Positions 34,972-47,190 of a stretch of DNA of 64,000 bases are shown here, in pieces (position 1 is the stretch's first letter; every line of letters starts with the position of its first letter). Source of the DNA: Stagonosporopsis chrysanthemi (lineage: Eukaryota; Ascomycota; Dothideomycetes; Pleosporales; Didymellaceae); the NCBI GenBank assembly GCA_022560025.1, contig JAFISE010000005.1, positions 248,001 through 312,000 on the forward strand. Direction: 5' to 3'. The position numbers and the translations under genes were made by a program. The notes under the pieces are model-generated. The model saw nothing but the letters and a program-made list of their open reading frames with translations, was not told the DNA's origin and made no database searches.

Positions 34972-37900
34972 TCGCGCAAACATCTGCAACGAGGATGTTC
35001 GCAACAAGCGGTGTAACACTATATCATCTGTTGCCTAGCTGCGTGCAGGCCGATGCCGCAAGAAATCTAGATAACGTTCCGCCTGCGAGGTATTTTCCAC
35101 AACGCTCTGGCGTTTCAGAACATCACAACACACACGGAAACGGAAACAAGATTGTGGGAGCATAGACGGGTCAAGACGGTTTCACACACATTTCTCGAGC
35201 GGCAATGATTGTGGCATTTAGCGTGGGTTAGGTTTGCAGTTTGCTTCGGTCGTCCTTTCATCTTACATTGTTTCGTTTCGACATCATAGCGCTGGAATTT
35301 CTCGGGTCAGTACCATCACTTGCATGTTTCAAACGATCATATAGAGCGATTGCGATCGCTTCATTGGGGGGTTGGGTTCAAGGATTTGTCTTATTCCACG
35401 ACTTTCATCGGCATTTCTCAAGCAAAATTACGGCATAGCATGGCGAGGATGCTTACGTTGCACTTTCAACCAAGCATTGGCCTTTTGAATTCTTCAGCAT
35501 AGCGAGGCATCTCTGCATCATTGCATCGCGCTGCGCCAGCGCATAGACACGAACACTGAATACCATCGCGTTCATCTCCGAATCCACTTCCCCTCTACCG
35601 ACAGCTAAAATCTGCGGACTCGCTGCCCAAGCAAGCATCCCATGTCCCAATTCGTGGCGGTGAACAACGGGCCCAGCTCCAACTCACCTGGCCGCCTCGT
35701 TTACCCCGGATCGCTTGTGGTGACGTACCCACGAGAGGCTTGCATTCAGTCGGTCAACACCGACTACGTGGCTGTCTGCAAGTCGCGCTGTCAAGTCCAG
35801 AGCCTGAATGTAGAATGGTGTGGTGTTGTTGCGCTGTTCCACAGCCACACCCCTCACAACGCTTTGAGTCACGCACACTCTTGCATGAACTTGGCTGAAT
35901 TGTCCGTTCATCATCCTGAGCCTATTTCCGAGCGACTCCGACTGTCATCTGGCGTTCGCAGCCTGCCCCTATCGATAAAGGTGCGGCGATCAGACGACGT
36001 TCGAGAAGGATTCCTCGAACGTTAGGCTGTAAGGCTGGAAACCATGGCGTCAAGTGGCGTTTGGGGATAATCCTTGTTACACATTCTTTGCTTCGATGCT
36101 CAGCTCAGGTGTGCAGACCGCTAATCACTATAGGCATTTCGCAAATATCACTGTCGTTCTTCACAGTGAACGGTCAAACAGGAGGCGCATTAATTTGGCT
36201 GATACTCGGCATTGACTCTCATGCTTGAACGGCTGGCCGCCGAAGCAATCTGCCCGAATGACATCCTTCTTCCGGGGCCGCAAACCCTGCATTGACCGGC
36301 GATCGTTTGCTTCGAGAAGTCTTTCCGTGCACCACCTGTTCGCCAACGTGAATCATGCTCATGAGACATTCGCCCTGGGTTATCCCTTCTCGATCTGCCG
36401 GGATCGCTTTCTCGGGCAAAACATCGCCGTTGTCTGAGCACATGCATGAACCATCCCCGATGACCATGAATTAGGCTACCCCTCCAGCTTTCTTCCTGCC
36501 CAGATGAGCTCTGACATGGAGCTAGTAACGGAGTAGAAGGTCGAGGACATTCCGTGAGTCTGCGATCGTCGCATGTGGTGGGTGCGCTGATATGACCGGG
36601 AAGCAGCGGTCCGCCTTGCATGGCGACATTACGTGAAAGGGTACCCATCACAAAATAGCTGATTGCTATCAATGCGACTCGAATCTTCGATCGATTAGTT
36701 CACACTGCTGCGAGCCCACATCATACGAACACGATGTCAAATTTAGCACGGCAGCTTGCTTCCAATGAACGACAACCAAACTGTACTCAGGCCACTCCAA
36801 GACAACGACGCGTCCGGCTCACCGACACAACAAGTGTTCAAACACGAGCTCTTGGAGACCCACACGTGACAAACCGGTCAAGACCAAGATCACGCAACTT
36901 CACAAGTCACCGGACCGCCGCACCCAGTAGCAACTTTGAAGCAATGCAAATCCACTCAGTGGGCCGCCAGCACAAGACACCACGCGTCGACATGATGTGT
37001 TCGGTGGATCACTGAAGATGGTTCGCTTCAAAAGACCGCTAAGACACCGAACTTCAGTCCGTCGATTTCCATGACTCGGTTGACCGCTGTTCAGGCGCTA
37101 GACTATACGGATTTGAACGCGGTGTCCGCGGTATGAGCATTTTCCGGTACGTGTGGAGATCGTCACCGCATGTTCTGTTGTTTCGGTAGGCCCCGCGAAA
37201 CAGGTGAGGAGACCGAGGCTTTCTGGCGGTCGATGATGGGTGTGGAGAGTTGTGGAAAGCTTGTACAGCACTCAAACCCGAACACAGAATTCTAGCAAAC
37301 TCCTGCAGGTGCAACGAAGGTTTGCGCTCTATTGCCCAAACGGGCATGCGCGCACGTGAGAACGAGTGTTCGTTCGAGCTAGCCACAGCTTTCACTCCTT
37401 GCTCAGGCTTACTGACAGAAGACAGCAGGGATCGATAAATCGTAAATCCACGATTTTGACGCAGGCTTGCTCTCGCCAGGCTCGTGTAGCAATGAAAATT
37501 CATTCGACAAGACCTCGCCGCCATACGCACACCGCTTTCTCGACCACCAGGAACTACATACCGCTTCATGAACCTCGCCACCCAACCACTTCCAGCTCTT
37601 TCGACCCAGTGTGCATATCTAGCTCAAACCTTGATCGCGGTTATCCGAACAATACACAACTCTATCGGCTCCAAATCACCCTACCGATGCTCTTGCACCT
37701 CAAGTGCGTCCGAGGACGCCGCTGGTCGACTTCTTCACCGGATAACATCTGTCACGAACCACTGGCCTCCACACCGCCTCACACCGCTCAATACACAATA
37801 ACAGGCTGTGGATACAGTGTTTGTCAATACTAACAGGAACGGAGCGTCGTGTAATCCTCAGAATGAGACCCCAGAAACGTTCGTGCAACAGTAGTTACGG

Positions 37901-39844
37901 TTTGCGCCACAAATGAACAAAAAACAAACCTGCGCGCCTATGCAGCCACTCGCCATGGCGTCCAAGACAATGCCTAATGCAGTAATCTGCCCTGCCGCTC
38001 GCCCAGTCGTTGCTGCAGTCCTGGTTACACAACATTTGGGGAAGCGGCAACAGCCGCCAACCAACATGAACGCCGACCGGAGTCCCGAACGCACATGCAT
38101 CTGCAGCCTCGTGCAACACACCAGTGAAGGGTGCTCCCGCTTCCGCCTGTGCCACTGCATCTGACAGTACATCTATGACGCAGATTGCGATCAGAGTACA
38201 CGGCATGTGCGTTTGACGTTGTCAGCTGCAGACGAGGCGCTGTGCGATGCTGCTAGAACGCATTTGGGCTCACATGCACGAACGCCTGAGACGAGTTGTC
38301 ACTTCGCGCTATCTTATGCAGTACGGTTGTTGAGCAAGAGTCGGATTGTGCTGGCAGCTTGCGGCCAGCGCATGCATGGCTGGTAGTCCATCGATAAGAT
38401 CACAGGGCCAAGATCGGGTTGCTGTCCATAGGTACGTTCATGATGACAGTAAGGCTGAATGTGCATTGCGCGCACCTCCATTTGCGTGCAAGCAACAGAC
38501 TATTCTTGCCAATCGTGGCACGAATACGGCGAGGAGCTTGGATCCCGGATCGCCGTTGCGGCATCTGTCCGTATCCTGCCTGTTGTGTGCAGTGTGCAGG
38601 TCTTGGGCTGATATACATGCCAAGGTGAAATTGATGAGCTACAGCTTGCACGACGTTCGCTTCCGTTCGCACAAGACGTGTGTCCTGCCGATGCTGTTTC
38701 ATCTCGCCGCAAGTAATGTCCTTTGCAGACATTGCTGAAGAAGCGTGGGAGGCGGTGAAGGGCATAGTTATAGTGTCTTAGTAACACAATCTATTTGGGG
38801 CTTTATTGGATAGCACTCGTAGCACTGAGCAATTGAGCCACCGCTCGGGGGCTTTACAGCGACTATCAGAGACTAGTCATGATGTGGAATACTCCATTTT
38901 CTGTCAAAATGTATGCGACGTAACTGTATTGTGTGACGAGCTATCGACATGAACATGGAAGTACACGGCGTTACGGCAACCAAGATCGAGACGACACCTG
39001 AAACCCAGACTCCCAGAGTCTTGCGCATTGCCCTGCGTCCACCAAGCAAACTCTGCTTGCCCATCTCAATAATTTAGGCCATAGGTGTTCGTCCAGGGCC
39101 CCTCCAAACAACATTTTACTTCTCATCTGCTTAGACAAGCTCACACACCCCTCTCACAGAAACTCCATACTCTCTCAAGTGTAGCGTATACTCTCATCCC
39201 ATAGCGCCGATGCATCACCTGACATCCAAACTCGCACCCAACCACTGCAACCACCGCGCTTTCGCTCACATGAGTCCAGACATCCGCTCTCGACCACGCT
39301 TCTGGCAGCTGTAACCCCATTTCCTCGTCGAGCTCCATGCTCACAACCAACCGTGAATGACCTGTGTGTGATGGATCGCACGACTTTCGACTCTACTGCT
39401 GGACGGGCAGATGCTGCGCGCTTTCCCGCCGTAGCGGGTTGTCTGTTAGACCGATTGAGTAGTGACAGGACACTGGGTTGGATTGGGCAAGGGAGGCGGA
39501 TGTCACTCGAGAGACGCTGGGCCTGCACATGCTTTACTGTTGATCTTCAGTGAGCGACTACAGTGTAGTATTACGACCAAATGCAGCGTGGATAGGATAG
39601 AGCATGTGTGATGCAAGAACACGTAACTCGTAGCAGAGCCAGTGGGTTTTGTTTGGTGCCGTGGGTGGTGTGCAGGGAGAGCGGACGGAACTTCTGGGTG
39701 GTGAGTACAGCGCTTGTTGCACCTCAAGACGTGAGTGAGAGATTATCGTTGTGAAAGAAACTGCATTCTAGCGGCGTGGAGACACGCTCTGATCCGCTCA
39801 AAAAATGCACAAACAACATGGGCATGAAGTTCATGATAAGTAAT
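34972..39844. other. 4.9-kb region with no supported gene
   Basis: The largest gap in the window, between the ends of the Myb gene (plus) and CENP-C (minus). Frames of 60-175 codons occur on both strands, none with a motif, good intron set or family resemblance. Base composition looks like the rest of the window rather than AT-rich, so there is no visual sign of RIP-degraded transposons. It may hold 3' UTRs, non-coding RNA or decayed genes. Confidence 0.4.
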
Positions 39845-42041
39845 CTAGTCCTGGTCCGCAAACGTCTCGCGAGCTTGTGCAAAGAAGACACGCGATGTCT
39901 TGCTCCCAACGTTTTTAATACTATATGTGTTGCCTGCAAATAACGTTAGTACACCATTCACGCCACAGATCATCTATGCAGAACTCACCTCGAGGAACCT
40001 GCCATATTCCACCGCTGTGCACGGTGAACTCATTCTCATGGACCTTGACCTCGAGAGCGCCGGATTGAACATTGAACACCATATGCATCTTTCTCGAGTT
40101 TTTGGAGCGCTTCATCTGATCGGCGCGCAGCTCAATCATACCCCAATTGAAAAAGCCGGATGGTCCAGTGTTCCCTATTCTGGCATACTGAAAGGAACCG
40201 TCGCCTACCGGCTCGGGCTTAACGCCCTTGTCTGACCAGGCAAGTGTGCCTTCAACCAGCCCGGGCGAGGTGAACTCGTTCGCGGGGTCGAAGTCCTTGT
40301 AGTTGCCTGTGAGGAAACCATCGTCCTCTTCCCAAGGATCGAGCTCTACCTCCTCTTCTTCAACGGTCGTAAGCGCCTTCTTCTTGCCCTTCTTCCCATA
40401 TGTTGACGCTCTTGAAGCGGGCTCTGGTGATGGAGCTTTGACGATTGTTTGCATGCTGCCGTCCGGGTTGTAGTTGATTCTGTCATTCTTCCAGAAATCA
40501 ATCGGCGCAACACGGTGCCTGCCAGTCCGTCCTATACGCGCGATTGCTTCGGGCTCCATTTCGCGGAATATCGAGAGATGGCGGCCCCGACCGTATCGCG
40601 AGCCTACTGAAGTTGTGGACATTTGCTCGATATCCGCCTTACTAAGTGGATTACCGTATGCGTCCACTGGCCTTCCAGTGTCATCCTTGGCTATTTTGTC
40701 TGGGATTTTGACATTCTCCTTGTCCTTAGATGCTGGCTTGTCCTTCGGCTTCGCAACGGGTTTTGAGGGCTTTTTGAAGACTGGCTCTGCCTTCTCTTTT
40801 GCAGTGTTCTTCGCCGCCGTTTTCTTTGTTGTCTTTGCCGCAGGCGCTAGCTCAGTCTGATCCTTCTGCACTTTCGGTGGCCGTCCACGTCGTTTTGGAG
40901 CCACTGGTGCCTCCTCGACTTGCTCAGATGCATCTGCAGCCTCAATAAGGCTTGGTTCTTGTTCTGTGATATCTGACACTCGTTTCGAGCGTCTCGCGAG
41001 AGGGGCGGGCGTAGGCGCAGGCGCAGTCTTCTTTCCTTTCTTCGCTGGCTCGGGTGCTTGCGCAGCCGCCACTCCTCGTTTTCGCGCTTTGGTTGACTTC
41101 GGGCTTTCTTCCTCGACGGTGGCCACTTGATCACTCTTGCGCTTCCTGCCCCTCTTTGCTGGCTCCTTGACAGGTTCTGCATCGACATCCTCCTCCTCCA
41201 TTAGGGCCTGTTCTTCTAAGAAAGATTCAACAGCATCGGCGCCCGTGACTGTGTCGTCGCCAATCCGCGCAACAAAACTTTCTTCGACCTCAGTCACGAC
41301 TGGCAATTCTTCCTCTTCATCGATGTTCGCTGTGATCTCTTCCTGCAGCTCACTCTCTTCCATGACAGCGCTGTGAGGCCGGCTGGGCGAGCGCTCAAGA
41401 GCATAAACATCGTTACGCTTCCCGCGCCGTTGTCCTGACCCACTCAGTGCCGGTGTCTCCTGCAGACTCGACTCTTCGTCGTCCTCCTCGTGAAAGTCTA
41501 ATCGTCTCGCTACGGCTGGATTCGATGTAGCACGTATAGGGCTTGATGCGCCGACAGAGCTGCCCCGAGGTGCCATGGATGATTGGCGGCGCGGCGATGA
41601 TCCAATTGCAGTTTTCATCGGTGATCGCGACCGAGGTGGAGGAAGGTGTGTGCGATTGTTCCGCAGGATCGCAGCGGATGTGGTAATGTTTGGGATGGAA
41701 CCTATGAATCAAAAGGTTAGCGCAAACTCGCTGTGCCAACTTATTCATGCGCTCCAGCATTGTAGGTGTTCGCACGCACTCTCTTGGATGTCCATCGACT
41801 CTGATCCAGTCACTGTGCTCCCGCGCTTTGGTGGTGACTTCTCTGGCGATGAAAAGATTCCCGAGATTGCTTCAATACCGTGTTCATCGCGCGCGCGCTC
41901 TTCCAGTGTGATACCGGTCTTTCTGCGTGTGTCGTCAGCGAAGCGCATATCGAGGTCGCCATGTTTATTTATTTACCTTCCCTGCACACCGACGTTGAAG
42001 AAAGCGTTCTCGCGGTTGTCGCGTTTCCTCTGTGGCGCCAT
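39845..42041 (-). CDS. MIF2: CENP-C / Mif2 inner-kinetochore protein
   Basis: Binds the CENP-A nucleosome and links it to the outer kinetochore. Four exons, 42041-41977, 41922-41780, 41701-39989 and 39933-39845, give 669 aa. The N-terminus (MAPQRKRDNRENAFFNVGVQG, joined to RKTGITL) matches fungal Mif2 and appears only after splicing. A conserved PPPRSRSPMKT box follows at about 89-99. The middle is acidic, then basic and Lys/Pro-rich, with an AT-hook core (KRRGRPPK, about residue 337). The CENP-C nucleosome-binding motif is at about 460-480 (GRHRVAPIDFWKNDRINY). The C-terminal cupin dimerisation domain (about 560-669) ends with GNTYSIKNVGSKTSRVFFAQ from the last, 89-nt exon. All introns are GT-AG and in frame. 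Confidence 0.93.
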
Positions 42042-42781
42042 GTTTGCTGGAAAGTATGTGCAAGGTCTGGCGCGTCTCAAATCACCGCGTGACGCGTTGT
42101 CGAGTTCGTGGAGTCGAGTGTGTTGACCGTTTGTTTGGATGCGCTTGGGTAGATGCAATGCAGACTAGTGTCCTTGGCACAACACCACAATGTCAGTAAA
42201 TCAACTTTGTCATACATCACTATAACCTCAAAGTACGCAAAAGGGCACGGTTTGTTTGGGCATCCGAAGTGGATGTACGGCAAGGTCTATTTACCGTCCA
42301 GTACATGTCATCTTCGACCCTCTAGCGTGCGCTAGAAGGGTCTCCGATGCATCTACCGAACGGCAGCAACCTCCTTTCTCATAGTCGTATTCGTTCGCAG
42401 GACCATCACTACTCCCATTCCTTGCTCGCTGTCGAGGGATCCGCTCTCCTCTCCACCCACATTGTTTCCACCGAATGCAAAATCTTCCTGAATCAAGACT
42501 TCTCCACAACCAACCCTCTGGAAGTTCGGTCATATGCAGAAAAGAGCCAAGTCCAATCATGCCGGGCGATGAAATGCTTTTCGTGTAAGCGTCGAAAAAC
42601 GGCAGCCAGCCGCAGAATGAGAAAATGTACAGAGAAGGAAATCGTTATCGTGTCGATGACTCGTGAATCATGGCGGTAATCTCTAACAGTCGAACATGCC
42701 AGCCGCGACGCAAAGAACGCCGTCGAGCTGCATCAAAGCTCACTCCAGATCAAGGTAATCGACGAGGCTTGGTCGACACGT
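42042..42781. other. intergenic, no supported gene
   Basis: 740 nt between the zinc-knuckle gene's stop and the CENP-C start, both on the minus strand. No convincing coding region; the CENP-C promoter should lie at 42042-42300. Confidence 0.4.
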
Positions 42782-43636
42782 TTAGTTGGGGCAAGCGCTC
42801 TGGACGTGGCCGGGCTGCTTGCAGCGGTAGCAGACGCGCTCCGAAGAGGTCTCCTGGGGGCAATCGCGGGACAGGTGACCGACCTCGCCGCAGTTGTAGC
42901 ACTTCTGGCCCTGGGTGCAGTCACGGCTCATGTGGCCGAAGCCACCGCACGAGTAGCAGGTGGTCTGGCGAGCACCTCCATATCCGCCCTGGGCACCACC
43001 GAAGCCGCCGCGGCCACCACCGTAGCCGCCCTGGCCGCCCTGGCCACCGTAGGAGCCGCCGCCCTGGGAGCAGTTGCGGGCAATGTGGCCCTGCTGACCG
43101 CACTTGTAGCACTCCTGGCCGCCAGCGCGACCGCCACCGGGGGCACCACCAGCCTGGGTGCACTCGCGGCTGATGTGGCCGGTGCCACCGCAGCGGTAGC
43201 AGGTCTTCTCAGCCTGGGGCTGGGTGCACTCACGGCTGACGTGACCCTTCTCGCCGCAGTTGTAGCAGGTAGGGGTGCCCTTGGTGGGGCACTCGGCAGC
43301 GCGGTGAGAGTTGTCGCCGCCTAAATAATGTTAGTGAATTGTTCTTCAACCATGTAATGCAACCATCGTCGAAAGCAGTTGCTGGGCAGACTGAAAGCTT
43401 GTGAGAAGCTCCCAGGGCGACCAGAGCTCGTTGAAAGCTGCCAAATCGCGTCCTTGCTCCGTAATTGACAGGCTAAGCTCATTCACAGCACATTGCTGCC
43501 GAGTCGCCAAATCCTTCGGGTGCGGGGCGGGATGTCTTTCGGTGCGAAAATCTCATGGTGGGAGGCGAATTTTGGGAGTCTTACAGTTGTAGCAGCCACG
43601 GCCACCGGCAGCAGGAGCAGGAGCTTGGTAATCCAT
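42782..43636 (-). CDS. GIS2: CNBP/Gis2/Byr3-like protein with seven CCHC zinc knuckles
   Basis: Single-stranded nucleic-acid binding protein associated with translation and RNA granules. Exons 43636-43585 and 43320-42782 give 196 aa. The first knuckle is split by the intron (CYNC/GDNSHRAAEC). The others are CYNCGEKGHVSREC, CYRCGGTGHISREC, CYKCGQQGHIARNC, CYSCGGFGHMSRDC, CYNCGEVGHLSRDC and CYRCKQPGHVQSAC. All seven keep the C-x2-C-x4-H-x4-C spacing. A Gly/Tyr/Arg-rich RGG-like stretch separates knuckles 4 and 5. The 264-nt intron near the 5' end is longer than most introns here, as I recall for this family. The coding strand is very GC-rich at third positions, which creates a long spurious Ala-rich frame on the plus strand (42806-43324). 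Confidence 0.93.
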
Positions 43637-45620
43637 TGTTGTGAAGTGGTATAAACCTGCAGAATGTTAGGAACAATGCGCCTGAATCGCAGGTGTTGCG
43701 CTCTCGATGCACAAACTCACGGTGAGGTTTGAGTTGAAGGGGAACTTGAGAACGAGAAATCTCAAATGTTCTAGTTGAAGTGGAGTGTTTGGGAGAGGGC
43801 GAGGGGCAGCAGGCAAACAGAGAAAATATCAATCGCAGCGGCAGGTGTGCGCTAGCCGGCTAGGCTGGAAGCTGCTAGCCCCGCCGTTTCCTTACGCATG
43901 GACCGCGGAGGAGGCAACATTGGGTTTGCAGAGCCATGATGGTCGCAAAAGATGCGCAAGTTCGTGGACAGTCTCCAGGCTATATATTGCTTCAGATTTG
44001 GTATCAGTCCCAAAGCTGCCGCTAGTCTATACCTTATTATCCATGGGTGCCCATCGAGTACTCTCGCTTGACAGCCTCGCAGATCGCGGACTACCGAGCA
44101 AGCTAACCGCTCTGGACAGAACGTGCAACCGAACGATTCTGAGTTCATTGGCGAGGGGTTTGGCGCCGAGGTCCTGCAAGGTGACGATTTCAGGAATGCT
44201 TTTCCGAGTCATCTGAGCCCTCTGATGGCCCCAGATGGCTGTCAACCTCAATGCCCACTTTGCCACCGAAGCTACCAAAATTGTCCAAATCGTTTGGAGT
44301 GTGCCAGTAGCCCTACAACCCATTTCATACCCAGTAATATATATATGGAGTATCTGCAGTCGCCCTTTGGTGATAAATGTAATAACAAAACACGTGCAGC
44401 CCGACATTGAACCACGGAACCCTCACGCATCATCACATAATGACGTTCGAGGGCTAGGTTCAAAGGGCTATGAACAACCCACTCAAACGAAAGTAACACG
44501 CAAGTACAACATGTACCATCGAATTTTAAGCGATTTGGGGCCTGCGTAAAATGCGGAATGTCGATAATTGCGTGCAAGCGCTGAGGTTTCGTCGGTGTGT
44601 TGTGACCTTGCACACGACCACGACCACCACAAAGAATCGAACCAAAAGGAAGGGATAAAGAAACGAGCACATTGAAGCAGACCTCCATTGCCATGCAGCT
44701 CAAGTTCCGAAAGCGGAGTAGCCAGGTCTCGGTCTTCTGACGTTGATATGGTCAAAAGTTTAACAAGCCCACCACCACCTCCACCACCACCACCATTACA
44801 ACAGCAAAAAGAACTGACTTGCAGGGACTCGAACCCTAGACCATTATTCCATCATCCCCTACCATTTCCCCGTCCGCAGGGGAAGGGGTTAAGAGATTGT
44901 GGAGGACAGGGCAGGACCCGTCTCGTAGTAGGAAGGCACAGGTCGAGGTTTATACAGCAACACCATGGATGGGCAACCACGTCGCGCGCTAGCGCGAGGC
45001 AAGGAACATCAAAATTTGACCACATCACAATCACAATCAAGCCGCCGGAGGCAGACACGAATAGGACTAGATGCAGACACCAAGATACGGCAGATGCAGA
45101 CACAGTATACAACACATGCAGACCCAAACGCAGATTTGAGTGATCAGGGGCTGAAATAGCTAGTGTGAAAAATCTTCACTGTATCCATGGTTCGCCGAAC
45201 CCCAAAGCCACAACTTTTCGCTCAAACAGCACCATGCTTAGAAACTGCTCTTAACAGTATCATTGTATAAGCTCCGAGAACAATCTATACGACACGTGAA
45301 TGTTCAGGGCTTAATATCACCACACTGAGACACTGTTTTATCTGAACAATATCAATGAACAACACCTGCAAAGATCCTAGACATTCATGCTCAAAGCTCC
45401 TGGGGACCCGGCTACACTGAACGAAATCAGAAATTTATCATCAATGCTCAAAGCTTTTGCAAACTTGACTATTCTACACTAATCCATGAAACGCTAGAAA
45501 GACATCATGTGCTGTAGAGAGAAGGGTATATGAGATAAAAAAAAGCAAATTGATGAACAGATTACACAATCGGAGAAGATGAAGGGGTCGTTGCGCCGTG
45601 CCTTATTCAGGCCCCGGAAG
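43637..45620. other. 2-kb intergenic region with CCA repeat and tRNA T-arm-like motif
   Basis: Between the DUF7053 gene's stop and the zinc-knuckle gene start, both on the minus strand. It contains a CCA microsatellite at 44768-44796 and, just after it, a sequence that on the minus strand forms a perfect tRNA-like T-arm. Overlapping frames at 43785-44750 have no motif. The part from 45160 to 45600 is AT-rich and looks like a 3' UTR of the DUF7053 gene. Confidence 0.4.
44768..44796 (+). repeat. CCA/CCT trinucleotide microsatellite
   Basis: About nine CCA/CCT units in a row in non-coding sequence. Confidence 0.7.
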
Positions 45621-47190
45621 CTAGAACATAGCCTGCGAAGGCCTTCTGTAATGCTCGTCCTTCGGCGGCACTGGCGGAAGGTCCGAATATGCGTGGTAAG
45701 GCATAACAGAGTCCTTCCTCTCGTGTTTCGGTGCATATGTTGTGGACGGTAGGAAAGATTCGGGAGAGTATGTGGTCGATGGCAAGATATCCAGAGTCTG
45801 TAGTTCTGGGTTATATGTGGTAGAAGGCAAGGTAACAGACGCCGTGGGCGAAGCGCTGTACGTGGTTGATGGCAGAAATTCGAAAGTGTTGGCCGAGGGT
45901 GTCTTGTCTCCGCTGACTGCTTGTATCGCATTGGGTGTCGGCAACGAGTCGTATCGCGTGTCTGGTGAAATGTAGATGTAGCTTTCATCAATCGCGGCGT
46001 CGATATCAGCCAGCAAATCTTCGTTCGAGACTGGGGTCTTGGGGCCTGGCGATCTTTGGTCGAATGCGAAGTTGAACGAGATAGGTCGGTATTCAGGGAT
46101 GTATGGTGGGCTCACAACGTGGCTAGTAACGGAGAAAGACTCTTCATCAGAGTCGTCCTCTGATGATTCTTCGCTCACCGTGGTCTCATAATAAATTGAT
46201 GCCACGCGATTTGACGCAGTGCCAGGATATAGCGAGATGGGTCTTGTAACGCCAGAAGACAAGCCGCCGTCATAAGTTGTTGCTGGTAGAAGATAGAGGC
46301 TTTGTTCCGGTGCAGACGATGCTTTCGGGCTTAGAGTTGATGATGATGAAGGACGGTCTTGCTGCGCTGGTAGGCTTGAAACGGACGCGCTACGATCGTT
46401 GGGAGCGAATTGCGCAGGGCGAGGCGTTACGACTGGGCTGGCACTTTGACTACGTGTGTGCAGTACAAAACGAGGCGGAGGTTGTGCTTGGTACGGCGGT
46501 GGCGCAAACTGACCGGGATAATCTGGCGGTGGAGCGATGAAGATGTCGCCATGACCCATTCTTTCTCGTGGCGCAACGTTTCGCAATGCTTTCAAGCGCT
46601 CATTCGCGACGTTCGACTCCAGGATATGGGCCTTCTCGACCAGCTTCTCAACAAGTTGTGAGTGTGAGTCCTTGAAGGTCCTCTTCACGAAGCCCAGCAG
46701 TAGGCTTGAGCATGTCATTTTGACCTCCTCACGGATGTACAGCCCTTCGCGCGGCGCGTTGATACTGGAATCAACAGGCTCTTTAGGCTCTCCCGGTAGT
46801 GATCCTCCCACGCTCCATTTCGCTCGAATGTCAAGACCAAGTGGCGCATAGACGTGCGTTTCGAGACTGTTGGGAAAGTCATGGAAGACGGCATGGTAGG
46901 AAACTGACCCGGTTGCAAGGCCGCCTGGAAGATATGAGACCTTGTCTTGTACATGTTAGCCCGGAGTCAGTATGTTGCCATGCGTAGATAATTTTACCTT
47001 TAATTGTGTACCAGGTGGCGTAGTATTCTGAGGATGGCGCATAGCTTGGGGGCTTGCACTTGTAGCGCTCAACAACAAGTGGGTTCAGATCAATCATCGC
47101 CAGATGATCCTTGTACATATCGAGCACACTCTTGCGTGCAATTCCCGCCGGCAACGGCGTGATCGTTGTGAAGACAGCAACCTTTGGCAT
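45621..47190 (-). CDS. DUF7053-family protein with C-terminal LPSTTY repeats
   Basis: Fungal protein of unknown function. Exons 47190-46998 and 46945-45621 give 505 aa. The N-terminal domain (1-190) begins MPKVAVFTTITPLPAGI and contains MIDLNPLVVERYKC, then DKVSYLPGGLATGSVSYH after the 52-nt intron, and ends in an amphipathic helix (FKDSHSQLVEKLVEKAHILE). This is how I remember the DUF7053 family. Residues 200-505 are disordered, with a PPxY-like stretch (PPYQAQPPP), an acidic Ser block, and five copies of LP[S/A]TTY (one near residue 285, four clustered at about 420-475). The start was set at the Met opening the domain; the frame continues upstream to an earlier start (47370) that would add a hydrophobic leader. 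Confidence 0.72.

Noticed and set aside
36190..36672. 160-codon minus-strand ORF in the long gene-free gap
   Set aside because: Random-looking composition, no motif, overlapped by frames on both strands.
38346..38738. 130-codon plus-strand ORF with 121-codon antisense ORF
   Set aside because: No domain and equal support for both strands, so no support for either.
39845..42041. Chromosome-maintenance gene cluster (Sld7, Sae2, Cbf1, CENP-C within about 31 kb)
   Set aside because: The genes are separated by unrelated genes on both strands; there is no sequence sign of co-regulation, so this is probably coincidence.
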